Of a stretch of 64,000 nt of DNA, positions 35,415-47,525 are shown piece by piece (positions within the stretch are counted from its first letter, which is position 1; each line of letters begins with the position of its first letter). The notes under the pieces are model-generated. The model did not search any database and was not told the DNA's origin. It worked only from the letters and a program-made list of their open reading frames with translations. The translations under genes were made by a program, and so were the position numbers. This DNA comes from Channallabes apus (taxonomy: Eukaryota > Chordata > Actinopteri > Siluriformes > Clariidae). The stretch is taken from positions 34,885,256 to 34,949,255 of the forward strand of contig CM060108.1 of the NCBI GenBank assembly GCA_030522415.1, given 5' to 3'.

Positions 35415-35922
35415 GAAGGGTCGCAAGAAAAAAGCCACCCCTCAAGAAAGTCCATGTGCAGTCACGACTGAGCCTTGCAAAAACGCAGGTTGGAAAACAA
35501 CATTAAACTATGTGTCTTGTGAAAATCCAATTCTGTTTAGGGTTGTTTCTCTGCAGTGGATGGGGCAAAATACTGTCAAATTCTTGTGGAAAATCTGTTG
35601 CCCCCTGCCAGAAAGTTGTCAATGAGAAGAAGGTTTACCTTCCAACATGACAACGCACACAGCAAAAACTGAGCACGCAGTAGTTGTAGGAGAAAAAAGT
35701 GAATGTCCTTGCATGGACATTAGTCAGAGCCCAGACTTAAACCCTATTGAAAATCTGTGGAATTACTTAAACCGACAAACAGTCACCATAGCTCAACTTC
35801 AGCAATCCTGTAAAGAAGACTGTGCAAATATTGCAAAGTCCAGACATGCAAAGTTAGTAGAGACATATCCCAACAGATTAAAGGCTGTAATTAAAGTAAA
35901 AGGTGGTTCATCAAACTACTGA
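35415..35922 (+). pseudogene. Tc1 transposase C-terminal remnant
   Basis: Degenerate frames end in [19 protein letters not shown] and an intact-looking tail to TGA at 35920-35922. Upstream catalytic segments (TFQHDNAHSAKT-like near 35637) are frameshifted. Dead copy. Confidence 0.85.
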
Positions 35923-36227
35923 CACAAGTGATTCTGCTATTTCTTTCACTTGGGTCTTCAAAGTCACACTGAGTAAATACAGCTGGATAAAACAAAAACT
36001 GCATCTTTCTTTCTTTATATACTGTTCATCAGACGTTCCATTTCAGTAAAATTTCCACTTTACTCTCACTGTTCTTGGGATAGACTCTAGATCCACCACC
36101 AGCTTGAATAGGATAAAGCAGTTACTGAAGATGAACCAGTGATTTTAATTGTTAAAGAACACTGAAGTAATTTTTTTTTAAATAAAACCAGTTAAATCCT
36201 TGTGACATTTTCCTTATACTGTATTAA

Positions 36228-36712
36228 AGTGCCACTATTATGCTTTTTCAAATATGATCTTTCATGCAGTGTGTCATGTAGCTGTATGGTGAACATAAAC
36301 TATCTGTACTATCTGTGACGCTGACAGTGCACGATAAATGAAGTTTTTGTATATTAAAAAAAGAGTCGACTCACATTTGCCTAAACGAGTCGTTAGCAAA
36401 TCTATTTTTTACTCTGTTACGTATCCACGTCACTCCGTAACATATTTCCATAATGTCCGCCCACGTTCTACGTCGCGAACAACTTGCCCGCCATCTTACA
36501 ATTAACGTTACCACACTCTTGTTAATGTGACCGAGCATTCATGCCGGGTTCGCTTAAACACTTTGTAATATAAAAAAACGAGAGCACACGAAATCCTTTT
36601 TAACTGTTTATTCTCCACCATTCACCACAACTGAACTCTAACACTCGCGAAGTGCACATGCATCTTATCATGCGCCTATGCCGAAGTGTAAGGGCACGGA
36701 GCATGCGCACTT

Positions 36713-36760
<48 letters not shown>

Positions 36761-37636
36761 AAGTGTAAGGGCACAGAGCATGCGCACTTTGCGCATCACA
36801 CACCCACACGCGCAAAGTGAGCATGCCCCGTGCCCCGAGGGGAAAATGCATGAGTAGTAATGGTGGACCAGCATTATTTGTTTGGATGAGAGAAGGATAG
36901 ATTGCTGTGGATCATTTTCTTTCGAAGATTTTTCAACCGGATTATCTTTGACTGGACATATTCCCCGGACTTCTCACCCTCCGTCATCAGCCTCCCGGAC
37001 TTCATTAACCCCGGTGAGACCGAACCATACTCAGTATATTCAGATAACACATACAATAAACACAGACTTCAGACATTTTGCACTTACTCGCGTTCACATA
37101 CACATACCATTTATTATATATAGTTCGTAAATATTGTTTATATCTTTGTTTGGTTGTGGTGCACCTTTTTGTTTACTTTATTTAGTTTTGTATAATACAC
37201 GTTTGCTTTATCTACTTGTTTGTGTTTGTCCTTTTTGCTCACCGGCCTTTTAACGCAACACCGACACAAAGATAAAAGACTACTCGATTTTTGTAGCCAC
37301 AGTTAATATAAAATTAGCTGGTCGTTACACAGTAAAACCGACGCCATGTATTGACGGGTCTCCAGAGCCGTTGTTCAGTTATGGTAATGGGCGCTTGTTT
37401 TCCCGACACACGCTTTAGCGGTAGCAGTGAGGGCTCATGGAAAGGAGGGGTTTAGACAGACTAAATCTTCGAACTGCTTCACATGAGTCGTTTACGAATC
37501 ATTTAGAAATGGGGTCAAATTAAATCTATTCTGGGAGAAAACTAAAGTGTTTTTTGACCTTGCATACATGTAAACCTGTTTTAAGAGACTCATTAAGCAA
37601 TATTACCAACCTTTAAAATGGCATAATTGGGGCACT
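36228..37636. mobile_element. piggyBac-like element with TTAA target sites
   Basis: TTAA at 36224-36227 and 37637-37640 flanks ends AGTGCCACTATTATGC and GCATAATTGGGGCACT, which are inverted repeats. 1.4 kb without a recognisable transposase. A CA microsatellite lies inside at about 36717-36756. The class call rests on TTAA duplication and ends alone. Confidence 0.75.
36681..36800. repeat. (CA)n flanked by a duplicated 37-bp unit
   Basis: The unit AGTGTAAGGGCACGGAGCAT...CGCGCA occurs at about 36683-36719 and again (A/G variants) at about 36761-36797, with the CA run between. Confidence 0.8.
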
Positions 37637-37950
37637 TTAAGATGTGACATAACTAGCGGCACTGTATTTTAGTTTTTACACATGAATTTGGTTTTGGGGC
37701 TCCTATGACTTATTCAGCCATCATACCTGTTTTGAATCTTTCTGTAACAACTGTCATATTCATGTTTCCCTTTAAACAGCTGTTATTTGACCTGCTAGCC
37801 TGATAAGGACTAATTTCTTGGTTGATATGTGAGCCTTACCTTTAAAAATTACTACTTAATTTACTTTGAGACCAGGTTTGTGATTGTTGTAAAAAACATT
37901 ATCTTGTTGTGTGTGTGTGTGTGTGTGTGTTTTAGAGCTGTGTTGTTGTA

Positions 37951-39348
37951 ATGGCTGCCACTACTACTACTACCATCACCATGCAGCCAGGGGTGATGTT
38001 GCCCCCTAATGCCAAGGTTAACACATGGAGCAGTGGTTTGTGTGACTGCTGCGAGGACATGAGCATCTGTACGTATAACTGATGTGATTAAATGAAAGAG
38101 TAATATATTGTTATGTATATGCTATATTTTTGTGTAATGCAACATGTGCATCTGTTTAATAACATTGTTGGTTGGCTTCATGTGTCTAAAAGAAAGCTAG
38201 AATGTTGGAAATTGTCACATGATGCAATAAGCTATTGGTGTAAAATTCAGGGAAGACAACTAAAACCATAATTGGGTATTATTATATAAGTAGATATTAG
38301 TTACCTTTTCAGAAGCTTCGCCTTTACTCTCTGATGCCCTGTATTACAGGGTCAGTCAAATGCTATAATGGTTTCAACATCATGTCTAGCCTAATACAGG
38401 GTGGCACAAAAGACTGGATCCATAGGCAAAAAAAAATGTAAATTATTTAAATGATGTAAGCAGAATGGAAAACACGAAGGTAACATGCTGAAAGAGGGAA
38501 ACCAGACACACTGGGTGAACTATCTATATTCTTTACACAGAACAACGCTTTTTAGGCCTTTCTTTGCTACAGAGAGGAAAGCTGCTAATTATAATTTAAT
38601 ATTTTTTGATGAGATGAAAAAAGGACAGTTATACTATAGATTGGATACAGTTTTTCAAATATTTGGGGTTTTGTTTTTAGGCCTATACATACTGTACATA
38701 TTATTGTAAATTTCATAGAGACGCACAAAGATGCACGTATTTGATACTGAATTAGAACTTCAATTGGTTTAATGCATACTTTAGGTTTGTGTGCATGGAG
38801 TTTTCATGTTCTCCCCATGTTTAGTGGAATTCCTCCAGGTACTCTGTTTTCCTACCATGGTCCAAAGACATGCCAATTACTGTTTCCATATTGCCTGTAG
38901 TGTGTGAACAAGCGCATGAAGTTGTGTGCTTGTGCGCCGTGCGATAGATTGTCATACCATCCAGGGTGTATCCCACCTTGTGCCCTGAGTCCGCTGGGAC
39001 ATGTGGCATAGATCAGCATAGAGAATGAGTGATTGTATAAAAATTCACATTCAGCTATTGTAAGGTTAAGAAGCCAGATTTTATACATCATAAGACATAA
39101 ATATATTTTTTTCTTATTAATGCTGTATTATCTGCACACTATATAAAATCCTAAAATGAAAACCCAAATATCTGTAGCTAATCAACAGTTTAAATTGTCC
39201 TTTCTGAAGTAAAGAAAGTCTAAAAGATCGTTGTCCAGCATACTCCTTGAATGAAATTCTTACTGTTCAGCACTAATCATATTCATTTGCCATGACTCCT
39301 TATTTTAATGGAGATTATATTTATTTAATGGAAATCACTCACCATTTA

Positions 39349-39387
<39 letters not shown>

Positions 39388-40175
39388 ACTGAGCTTCATG
39401 ACTTTAAAACCTGTTGACTTGAACACACAGCTGATCTCAGGGATTTTCCATCATCAGGGTTGTTAATACCGGCACAGTAGCATATTTTGAAAACTATCGC
39501 TAATTGATAAGCATCGATTTTAATTTTCAGGAAACCAAAATTATCCACATTTCCCAATGTTATTTTTTTTCTTGTTTTCTTTGTATTTACACAAAGTTGC
39601 ATTCATGTGTATGCACAGGCTGTTTTGGATTCTGGTGCCCCTGGTGTTTGATGTGTACCACAAGCCAAGAGTTTGGAGAATGTCTGTGTCTCCCTCTGCT
39701 GGATATGTGCTTTGGCGCCATCATACCGGCTGCATCTTATTCTGTAAGAAGTGCCGTGAGGGAGAGATACCACATCAAGGTACTGGTGCATGCTGATCTG
39801 AACTTATTTAAACTTTCCCAATCCACAATGTACTCAAATACAAAAAAAATAAAGCACTAATAAAAAGTAATGTTTTTGGATTGTTGTGTTAATATGATTT
39901 GCTGTGGACTTGTCTTTTTTAAGGGCACAATGTGTGATGACTGTTGCGTGGTGACCTGCTGTGGAATATGCTCCTGGTGTCAGATCGCCAGAGAGCTGAA
40001 GTTTCGCAGGCAGCCCCAGGTGTTTGTCAACCCGCCAGTGAATGTGACATACCAAACAGCGACGAACCCCTCCTACCAGCCAGTGGCTGGTATGAATCAG
40101 CCCTACCCTCCTGGGTACGCTCAGCCCCCCATGTCACCTAACCCTCAGAGCGGAGGACTGTATCCAGCTGTGTAA
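37951..40175 (+). CDS. PLAC8/cornifelin-like cysteine-rich protein
   Basis: Coding exons 37951-38068, 39619-39779 and 39924-40175, with GT-AG borders, give 176 residues. The start ATG at 37951 sits 15 nt after an acceptor at 37934-37935, so at least one 5' UTR exon lies upstream, not located. The protein has a Thr-rich N-terminus, then the PLAC8 domain: WSSGLCDCCEDMSIC, CFGFWCPWCLMC, EFGECLCLPLLD, VRERYHIKGTMCDDCC and CSWCQIARELKFR. It then has a 60-residue Pro/Tyr/Asn-rich tail ending GGLYPAV, longer than in mammalian PLAC8 (about 115 residues). PLAC8 proteins are small Cys-rich, often membrane-associated or nuclear proteins with roles in growth and, in fish, in ion/metal transport or kidney development; which applies here is unknown. 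AATAAA lies at 40210-40215. Confidence 0.92.
38787..39035 (+). mobile_element. Old DANA/Mermaid-type SINE relic
   Basis: GTGCATGGAGTTTTCATGTTCTCC and CCAGGGTGTATCCCACC are diverged matches to the body of the full SINE at 44179-44546. Lies in the first intron of the PLAC8-like gene; the tRNA head is lost. Confidence 0.75.
39353..39386. repeat. (AC)n microsatellite
   Basis: AC array in the first intron of the PLAC8-like gene. Confidence 0.9.
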
Positions 40176-40204
40176 GATAATTCGTATGAATTAATCTGAA
40201 ATCT

Positions 40205-40216
40205 GCAAAAATAAAA
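40205..40216 (+). terminator. Polyadenylation signal of the PLAC8-like gene
   Basis: AATAAA at 40210-40215, 35 nt after the stop. A weaker ATTAAA-like site follows near 40378. Confidence 0.5.
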
Positions 40217-40399
40217 AGTACAGAATTCAAGAATTTCTATTTTATGTAGATTATCTTTTTATGCATTTTTATTGCTTCAGCTGCCTTTCACTATGTATAT
40301 TTTAAAGAATCAATATTAACCAATGTACAAATTCTATTTTTTTGCTTGAAATCTTTTTTTTTTCCTTTAGATGTATCATTAAAATGTAATGCTTTACAA

Positions 40400-41732
40400 T
40401 ATTTTATGCAGTACTTAAATTTTTATTCTTCAAAAAAGTAAATAAATACTTTTCCCACAAAAAAAATAAATTTTTTATTTTTAGAGAGCTCATAACTCGT
40501 GGTCAATGTTTGAAAAAATGTGTTTGCTTTGTGTCTGAGAATTTCGTTGAGGTTCAGTGCTATGGTGTTAAATTCCTGGTGATCAACGATAGCATCAGCA
40601 AATTCCATTCCCCTAGTTATCTGGGTCTTCCTGGAACTTTCAAAATATGGTCAGCTGATATCCACACAACAGCCAATGGACGGCACAATGTTAATTACTG
40701 TATTCATCGCTAGCATACAAGGGTCTTGTGAGGATAGATAAGAACTCTTTTTGATTCTACATGGAGACAAAGAGTCTCACAGAGGCTACATACAGCTTTA
40801 AAGTGGATTGCATATTCACAGATCTGAACAAATTACACTAAACTTCATAGACACAGTGAACATCTCTTCATTATCAGCGAACAATGGAGGCTCATACTAG
40901 CTGTCTTACTGCCAGGATAACCTCAGAATCTAATTTATCCCTACCCAAGAGAATGTGGTTTATAAAGCAAAATTATTGAACATTAAATATAAAAAACCTT
41001 AAGATTTTATTGTAGCTCATTAAACATGGGGCGCCATTGTTACATACAAATTATTAAAAACAAAATAGCCACATTATCTTTTTTTTGCCAATTATTTGGC
41101 AACAGCATTACAACCCATAGAACTCATTGATCTCATCATGGATCGTGGAGCATTGTTCACCATTAGGAATCATCCAAAATTTCTCATATTCAAATATTCT
41201 TACAGGTACTTATAAATTATATAAATATTGTGGCTAGTGCAAGAAATTATGAAAAAAGAATTATGAATTAATTCCTAAGAATACCTATGACTAGGTATTT
41301 TGTTACATGTGATTAAAATGTCAAAATTAATTTGTGATATGTTAAAAGATATATGTGCAAATTCATCATGTAATACAAATCTTGTAAATTAATAAATAAA
41401 TATCATAACTCTAAACTTTATATGTGAACCATGTGATTATGTAAATGTGAAGTTGATGTGTCTTTTCAGTCAGGGTTATCCTACACCAGTCCAGGGAGCA
41501 GAAGTTGTAGCCTACAACAAACACAAAACTTCATACTGTCGGACCTGCCATTGCTCCCAGGACACCTTGATTGTTTTATGTCTATTCATAAAAAAAATAA
41601 TAAAAAAAAGAACCATTAAAGGGCTTGAAAATGTCTACAACTTCAGAACTAATTAACCCCTTTAAATTTGGCTGCAAACTGAATAAAATAAAAAAAAAAC
41701 CTGATTCTCAGTGAATTTTGCATACAGCCAAC
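40400..41732. other. Intergenic, no gene seen
   Basis: AT-rich. A 69-residue frame at 41447-41656 follows a CTTTTCAG acceptor-like string but has no recognisable domain and no donor-linked partner, so it is not called. Confidence 0.5.
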
Positions 41733-42187
41733 CATTTTTTTTTTTTGGCGGGGGGGGGGGGGGGGGGGGGATTTTTCCCGATTTTCTCCCTAATTTAGTC
41801 GTGGCCAATTCCTCCCCGTAACTAGGGGGCTCCCACATTAAGGCTACTACTACCATTCAGCCGGGAGGGCCGAAGTCTATCACGTTTCCTTCTAACCGCA
41901 TGACGCCAGCCGACCGCATCTTTTCGAACTACTTGCTCATGCACCGTTAGGGGCGGAGTAACACACTCAGAGGAAAGTGCTAGCCGCTCCTTCCGCGTGC
42001 GCGAGCTCACAGACGCCCCTGATTGGTTGTAGAGCCGTGATTAATGTGGGAGCACTAAGTACCTCTCATCCCTCCCCTCTCCCCTCATAGACCCCCGGCT
42101 GTGAGAGGTAACAGCATCACCCGGTGATCCAACCAACGATCTCCGGATGATAGGGGCAAGCACTTTACCACTGCGCCACTCGGAGGC
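41733..42187 (-). mobile_element. tRNA-derived SINE with poly-C/A tail
   Basis: On the minus strand the head reads CCTCCGAGTGGCGCAGTGGT (A box) followed by GGTTGGATC (degenerate B box). It ends after about 450 bp in a long C run then A run, seen here as the T and G runs at 41738-41770. A GC-rich body distinguishes it from its surroundings. Confidence 0.7.
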
Positions 42188-42393
42188 TAGCCAACCACTT
42201 TTATGAGTTATGAAGGTTTGTTTTAGGACCTGACCCAAAACAAAAAACTTCTCATAAGAATCCATCCATTTAGCACAGATTTTCACAAAAATTTTCACGA
42301 GACACCTGGAGGAACTTGACTCCAATTTTTTTAACAACCACATGAAACATCTTGAAGCATCTTCTCTGGAACTATCATGAATAAACACTCTAG

Positions 42394-42788
42394 TACCGCT
42401 TTTCCACCAAAGTGAACCATGGTTCAGGGCCGGTTCAATAGCTATCATCCAAAGAACATTTCCATCAGCTAGAGAGTCAAGTCATTGTATACGTCTTTGT
42501 ACAGAAAAAAATGCTAGCGGCAAGCACAACAACAACAATGGCAAACTTCAACATGGCTTTGTATGGGGTTCTCCTGGCTTTGTGACTTTGGGTTCAAACT
42601 TTTAATTGGTTGTGATAATATCGCCCTCAACCCCCACAGCCTCTGACGTAAGCAGTTCTTTATTCTATCCCGGCTAAGGGTTAGTGTTGCCATGGAACCA
42701 GTTTTTCTGTCAGAGGGCCGGTGCTTTGTCTGAAAGCAAGAATCTGGGTTGAACTTGCCCGTTCCATTGCTTTGGTGGAAAAGAGGTA
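42394..42788. mobile_element. MITE with CTTTTCCACCAAAG termini
   Basis: TACCGCTTTTCCACCAAAG at the left and CTTTGGTGGAAAAGAGGTA at the right are inverted repeats. Non-coding. Likely PIF/Harbinger- or hAT-derived; the target duplication is not clear. Confidence 0.7.
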
Positions 42789-43985
42789 TAGGACAATTGG
42801 TTCATGTGATATCCAGCAAATAAACAGCACAGTCACTTTCTCTTTGAAATGATTGCAAGAGATTCAATTACCTTATAAAAGTCAGCCATGCATCTAGAGA
42901 CGTTGCTAAGACAACCGGGCCAATCCATTGTTCCCCTTATACACACCCATACAGGCCCAGGATACATGAAGATGGTGATAGAGGCTGTCTTGGGAACCTG
43001 CCTGCAAACAAGCCATTTTCACAGTTTTAACCAGGGAAAACAATGCATCCATGCACCTCTATTCCCCAGGAAATTTCTCCAGGAATTGTCGGGATAGTTA
43101 ATGAGGAACGAGATCCATTAGACAACTATAATAAAGGTGATGTAAAGGTGATATACAGTACATAAAGTTTGGCAGGTAGTTTTATACAGGCTGCAAGCTA
43201 TGGCCCATTGGAAACATATTATGACATTCATATGAGCTTAATTAGCTGTTAGTGTTAGTTTGTATTCATCATTTTTACACCCCTATGACCCACTTTATCC
43301 TGGTTATTTTTTACCCTAGATCTAGGGACTACATCTAGAGGAAATTTAAAGTCACTGAATATTTTCTGACAGTGAAAACTGGAGAAACTAAATGAAAAGC
43401 AGATGACCAGAGTGAGTATCCCATGATTTTCATTTATTTGTTTATTCTGATACATTTTAATAAACACAGCATCCTGTATTACCTCCATATAAACAAACAT
43501 TTGTATCTGTAGAACAGGTGTATTTTTTTTAAATCTATTTCTTTCTAATAAATATGTCTATCCTATTATAAATAGTTTCTCAACAAATTCATTTTGGCTC
43601 ACAAAACATTTGGTTTAGCTGAGTTTTAGTTTCAGTTTCCTATAACTCTGGTGCAAAGACGTCTGTTGCAAAAACTGATGTCACTAAGAGAAATACAGTC
43701 CATTTCCTCAGTAAATCAGCTGCCATATTCACATGATTACTGCCATACGTACCATAAAAGTGAGTATGTTAGGAAAAGCCAAGATTCAAAGGTGCTTTAC
43801 TGGCATGGCAACTGTTTACATTTGTGTTGCCAAAGCTTAGAGATAAGGCACAAGAAAATAACAGAAGTAGAGAGTTAAAAAAAAGAAAAAGAAAGAATAG
43901 AAAGAGTAACAATAAATAAATGTATATAAAAAATAGTACAGACATTTAGTCAAAGGATAAAAGTGACTGAAACAAAATATTAACA
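42789..43985. other. Intergenic, no gene seen
   Basis: AT-rich DNA. Small frames lack recognisable domains. An (AAT)n/(ATT)n run begins at about 43992. Confidence 0.5.
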
Positions 43986-44178
43986 AATATACATAATAAT
44001 AATAATAATTATTATTATTATTATTATTATTATAATCAGTGGCGGCCGTCAATAAGGGGCACAGGGGCGTCCCCTACTTTAATATGTAATTATTTAACAA
44101 TAATTATTTATTTTAATAATGGAATAAAGTAATTTAGTCACAATATTCCACTGTATTTCTAAATATAATTTATTTACA

Positions 44179-44546
44179 GGCAGCACGGTGGTGTAGTGGT
44201 TAGCACTGTCGCCTTGCACCTCCAGAGTCTGGGTTCGATTCCCCGGCCAGACTCGATTCCCGTCTCTGTGTGCATGGAGTTTGCATGTTCTCCTTGTGCT
44301 TGGTGGGTTTCCTCCAGGTACTCCGGTTTCCTTCCACAGTCCAAAGATATGCAGGTTAGGCTAATTGGCGTTCCTAAAATTGCCCGTAGTGTGTGATTGA
44401 GTGTGTGAGTGTGTGTATGTGTGTGTGCCCTGCGATGGATTGGCTCCCTGTCCAGGGTGTACCCCGCCTAGTGCCCGAAGTCTCCTGGGATAGGCTCCAG
44501 GTCCCCCGCGACCCTGAACACAGGATTAAGCAGTATAGAAAATGAA
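44179..44546 (+). mobile_element. Full-length DANA/Mermaid-type SINE
   Basis: The tRNA-like head GGCAGCACGGTGGTGTAGTGG with GGGTTCGATTCCC B box is followed by the body GTGCATGGAGTTTGCATG, CCTCCAGGTACTCCGG and AGTCCAAAGATATGCAGG. It ends GCAGTATAGAAAATGAAT. Diverged partial copies occur at 38787, 49330, 50520 (reverse) and 55240. Confidence 0.9.
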
Positions 44547-44793
44547 TTTATTTACAATTAAAAAAAAAAAATCTAAACTGTATTACGTTCATTTGTGTTC
44601 GTGTACACAGGGCGCCGGACATACACAAGTCATGTGACTTGAGGCTGAGCTCCAATTGGATTTTTTCAAATCCACTGTGCGCCCCGAACCGTCCCACTTT
44701 TGTTCTTAGCGAATCAATATTGATTTTAAATATTTGGGCTCATGTGATTGGACCATTCTCAACGAGTCTTATTAACGATCAACATATTGTTAG

Positions 44794-45930
44794 TTAGGCT
44801 TTGTTCACACGGCTGTTAAATTTTTGGATAAACGAACGCGGTAGTGATGGGAAGTTCGAATCATTTTAGTGACTCGGTTCTTTGAATCTCGTTCATCAAA
44901 ATGAACAAATCTTTTTTTTGAGTAATTTCGTTCATTTTGTTCTTTTGATCAGAAATAAATTAAAATGTTGCATTTTCAATAAAAATACCCCCAATATGTC
45001 TACACACACAAATTTTTCACTATAGTTCCAGTTATGAAAATATTACAATGTAACTAAGGACATATTATAATAAACAGAATGAGTAACTCACCTCTTATAC
45101 TTTCCAATCTGAGTCGTTCGTTCTGTGGAATCTATTGCACCGCATAGCGTCTATGGGAGTCACGTGTCAGAAGAACGAACGACTCGAGACTTGAAGACTT
45201 ATTGCTGAGAATCGTTCAATACTGTTTCCTGTATATAATATACGGAGGTTTTGCGATGCTTTGCGCATGCGCGCCCAATAGAAAATGAACGAATCACTCT
45301 CCGAGACGACTCGTTCATCTGAGTCATGTTAAATATTCGTTCAAAAAGAATGAATCGTTCATGAACGACCCATCACTAGAACGAGCTTAGAACGTCCTGG
45401 ACATTTATGTTGCGTTTTGTAGTGTCGCTCGATTGACTTCTACACTGGCGTTTGTTTGTCTCTGTCTAACGCCAGCCTGAAGCCCAAATTGTAGTTTGTG
45501 TGTTTAACCTGTGGGGGGCAGTGTGTCGGGAACTGGATATGAAAGCCCTTGTCGTTTTATTTGAGGTGCCTCCTTTTAATATGGACCATTTTTGCTATAT
45601 TAGACATTAATCTTCTTGTTTTAAAAATTCTAATTAAATTATTATATTTTTATATAATATATAAAAAATATTTTTAAAATAATACAGCGACCTAGGGAGA
45701 GAGAAAAAACCCGCCGCTACTGGGTTCACCCTCTGACTGCACAACGTCGGATGTTTTATTTTTTAAGCATTTTATTTTTGCTTTTTTCCGCATTTCCCTA
45801 TGTATAGCATTTAGGATCATGGGATATATCCGGTCCTCCGAAGCGTAACATGGACGCGGAGAAAAGGACCTAGGACGATACGAACGGCAGAAAAACGCTC
45901 GATTTTAACGCCCGTGTGAACAAGGCCTAA
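44794..45930. mobile_element. TIR element (TTAGGC-TTGTTCACACGG ends)
   Basis: TTAGGCTTTGTTCACACGG at the left and CCCGTGTGAACAAGGCCTAA at the right are inverted repeats. No transposase. The right half shares a segment (CTACTGGGTTCACC, CGCATTTCCCT, GGATCATGGGATA) with the interiors of the hAT copies at 6198 and 14244. The superfamily is uncertain. Confidence 0.65.
44842..45378. mobile_element. hAT-like MITE (TAGTGATGGG ends)
   Basis: TAGTGATGGGAAGTTCG at the left and CGACCCATCACTA at the right. Flanks GAACGCGG and GAACGAGC are an imperfect 8-bp duplication. The interior is rich in GAACGA / TCGTTC motifs in both orientations. Nested in the TIR element 44794-45930. Confidence 0.75.
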
Positions 45931-46132
45931 TTAATGTGTTGAATAGTGATTGACGTGGAAGCCAGATAAATATGAGAGAAAATTCTGTAATTTCTTTGCT
46001 AAAGTACCCCCCTTCACAAGGCGATCTGACAAATAAAGAACACCACTTCTTATAGGTATTTATAGGCGATTATTAAGAGTTTAATTTAAATTTTGTTTGG
46101 GAGCCCAAAAAATTTTGCACCAGCCACCATTG

Positions 46133-46448
46133 ATAATAATAATTCAGATTAGTGCATATTTGTTTGTGTGCGTATGCATGTGTGTGTATGTGTGATATTG
46201 TGTGTGACAGTCACTGTGTAATCATAGTAAAAATGTTCAACATGGACTTCCTGTGAATCCTTTCCCGATAGTCTCCACTATACTGATAAGTGATAAGTTA
46301 AGATAAGATTACCGTCATGCAATTTTATGATTGAGGCTCTATGGCAGTAAACTTGCTGCATAGGGTTTTTATGTGTAGTGGAACAGCTATGGGGGATGGG
46401 TTTGCTTCTGAGCCAAAAGTCTCCGTGGAATTTCCCATGTTTTCCCCT

Positions 46449-46506
<58 letters not shown>

Positions 46507-47525
46507 ATCACTGTAAAATCAAACACAGTCAAAACATTTTTGCATTTTAATTGGTTTATGAATATGGTGAATGGATCTTTCATAAACATTGTTTGTTGTT
46601 ATCACAGATATAGGCTGCTTTTTATATATGCTTATACAGTATATCAACTAATCATACAGATAGTCTTCTACTGTAGGTTGGACACTGCAACACATTATGA
46701 CTAGATGGGTGACTAGAGCTAGCTGATGTGGGTATCTCTCAGAAACAGCCCAGAACAATGTCTTTGTTTTCACAGTGGTATGGCTAGCTAAAGGTTAACA
46801 GACATATTGACATCACAAATGTTTACTGCAAATACAATTATTGCCTTTACAAGTCAAACCTGTTCTTCCTGCATTCCTTTACTTGTTAACAGACACTTTT
46901 CCATTTTGCTTAAAGAAGCTCAAACAGGTTAATTATGCATTATGTATGTTTATTAAGCATTATGCTCCAAGTACAAAAAAAAAGTGTTAGTAATAATAAT
47001 AATTTACAAAAATCCTTCTTTAGGTATTTCACATTCATGGGCCATATAACACCACATATCTACATACTTAATAAATGCACCGGAGTTAATCAGTATATCA
47101 TACACTTACATTATTTTAGAGAAATGTGTACAACGTACTGTTAAGTGTTTATGAAAGTTACATCTAGACAGAAGAAAGTTAAATATCTGACTCAGTGACA
47201 TTTAAATAATAAAATTTTTAAATACAGTAAGCTGGTAAGACAATTCAGAAAAGCTACTCGAGGTATTGTTCAACTACTAACAAAAGGTATTTAATGTAAA
47301 ATGAAAAGATTGTGTTAATGCAAGCAAAATATAGGACATGACAAGAAGGACAGAACCTAAAGAAAAAACTGTTGCGGAAAACAGTTGTCTTCACACACAT
47401 TGAAATGAGGAAATGGCATGTGCTCATTCAGCAGCCTTTCCCCTCTCACTGGACTTAATAACCCCAGAGTGACTCTTAGTGCACTCATCTTATCTTTAGA
47501 TTTCCCAAAAATGCTCTCTTGGCTG
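46133..47525. other. Intergenic, tifa 3' side
   Basis: Contains a compound (CT)n(TA)n microsatellite at 46449-46506. A TTTATT at 46949-46954 (AATAAA on the minus strand) could end the tifa transcript. No other gene seen. Confidence 0.5.

Larger units (their letters stand above)
34583..36000 (+). mobile_element. Tc1-like transposon, 3' end eroded, hosting a SINE
   Basis: The left side begins TATAGTGGGTATAGAAAAG. Inverted similarity (ACAGTTTTATTCAGCTGTATTTACT near 34659 and AGTAAATACAGCTGGATAAAAC near 35971) marks the paired subterminal regions. A clear right terminal repeat with TA was not found. It contains the SINE at 35022-35215 and a broken transposase. Confidence 0.7.
44037..46132. mobile_element. 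Outer hAT-like element hosting three further insertions
   Basis: The left end CAGTGGCGGCC and right end CCAGCCACCATTG are inverted repeats (with mismatches), bordered on both sides by (ATT)n-type sequence. Inside are a SINE (44179-44546), a TIR element (44794-45930) and a MITE within that (44842-45378). Confidence 0.6.

Noticed and set aside
38387..38720. 74-codon frame in the PLAC8-like gene intron
   Set aside because: No recognisable domain, AT-rich, no splice links.
41447..41656. 69-codon frame after CTTTTCAG, considered as an alternative last exon of the PLAC8-like gene
   Set aside because: No shared motif with PLAC8, no matching donor phase evidence, and it ends in low-complexity Lys/Ile.
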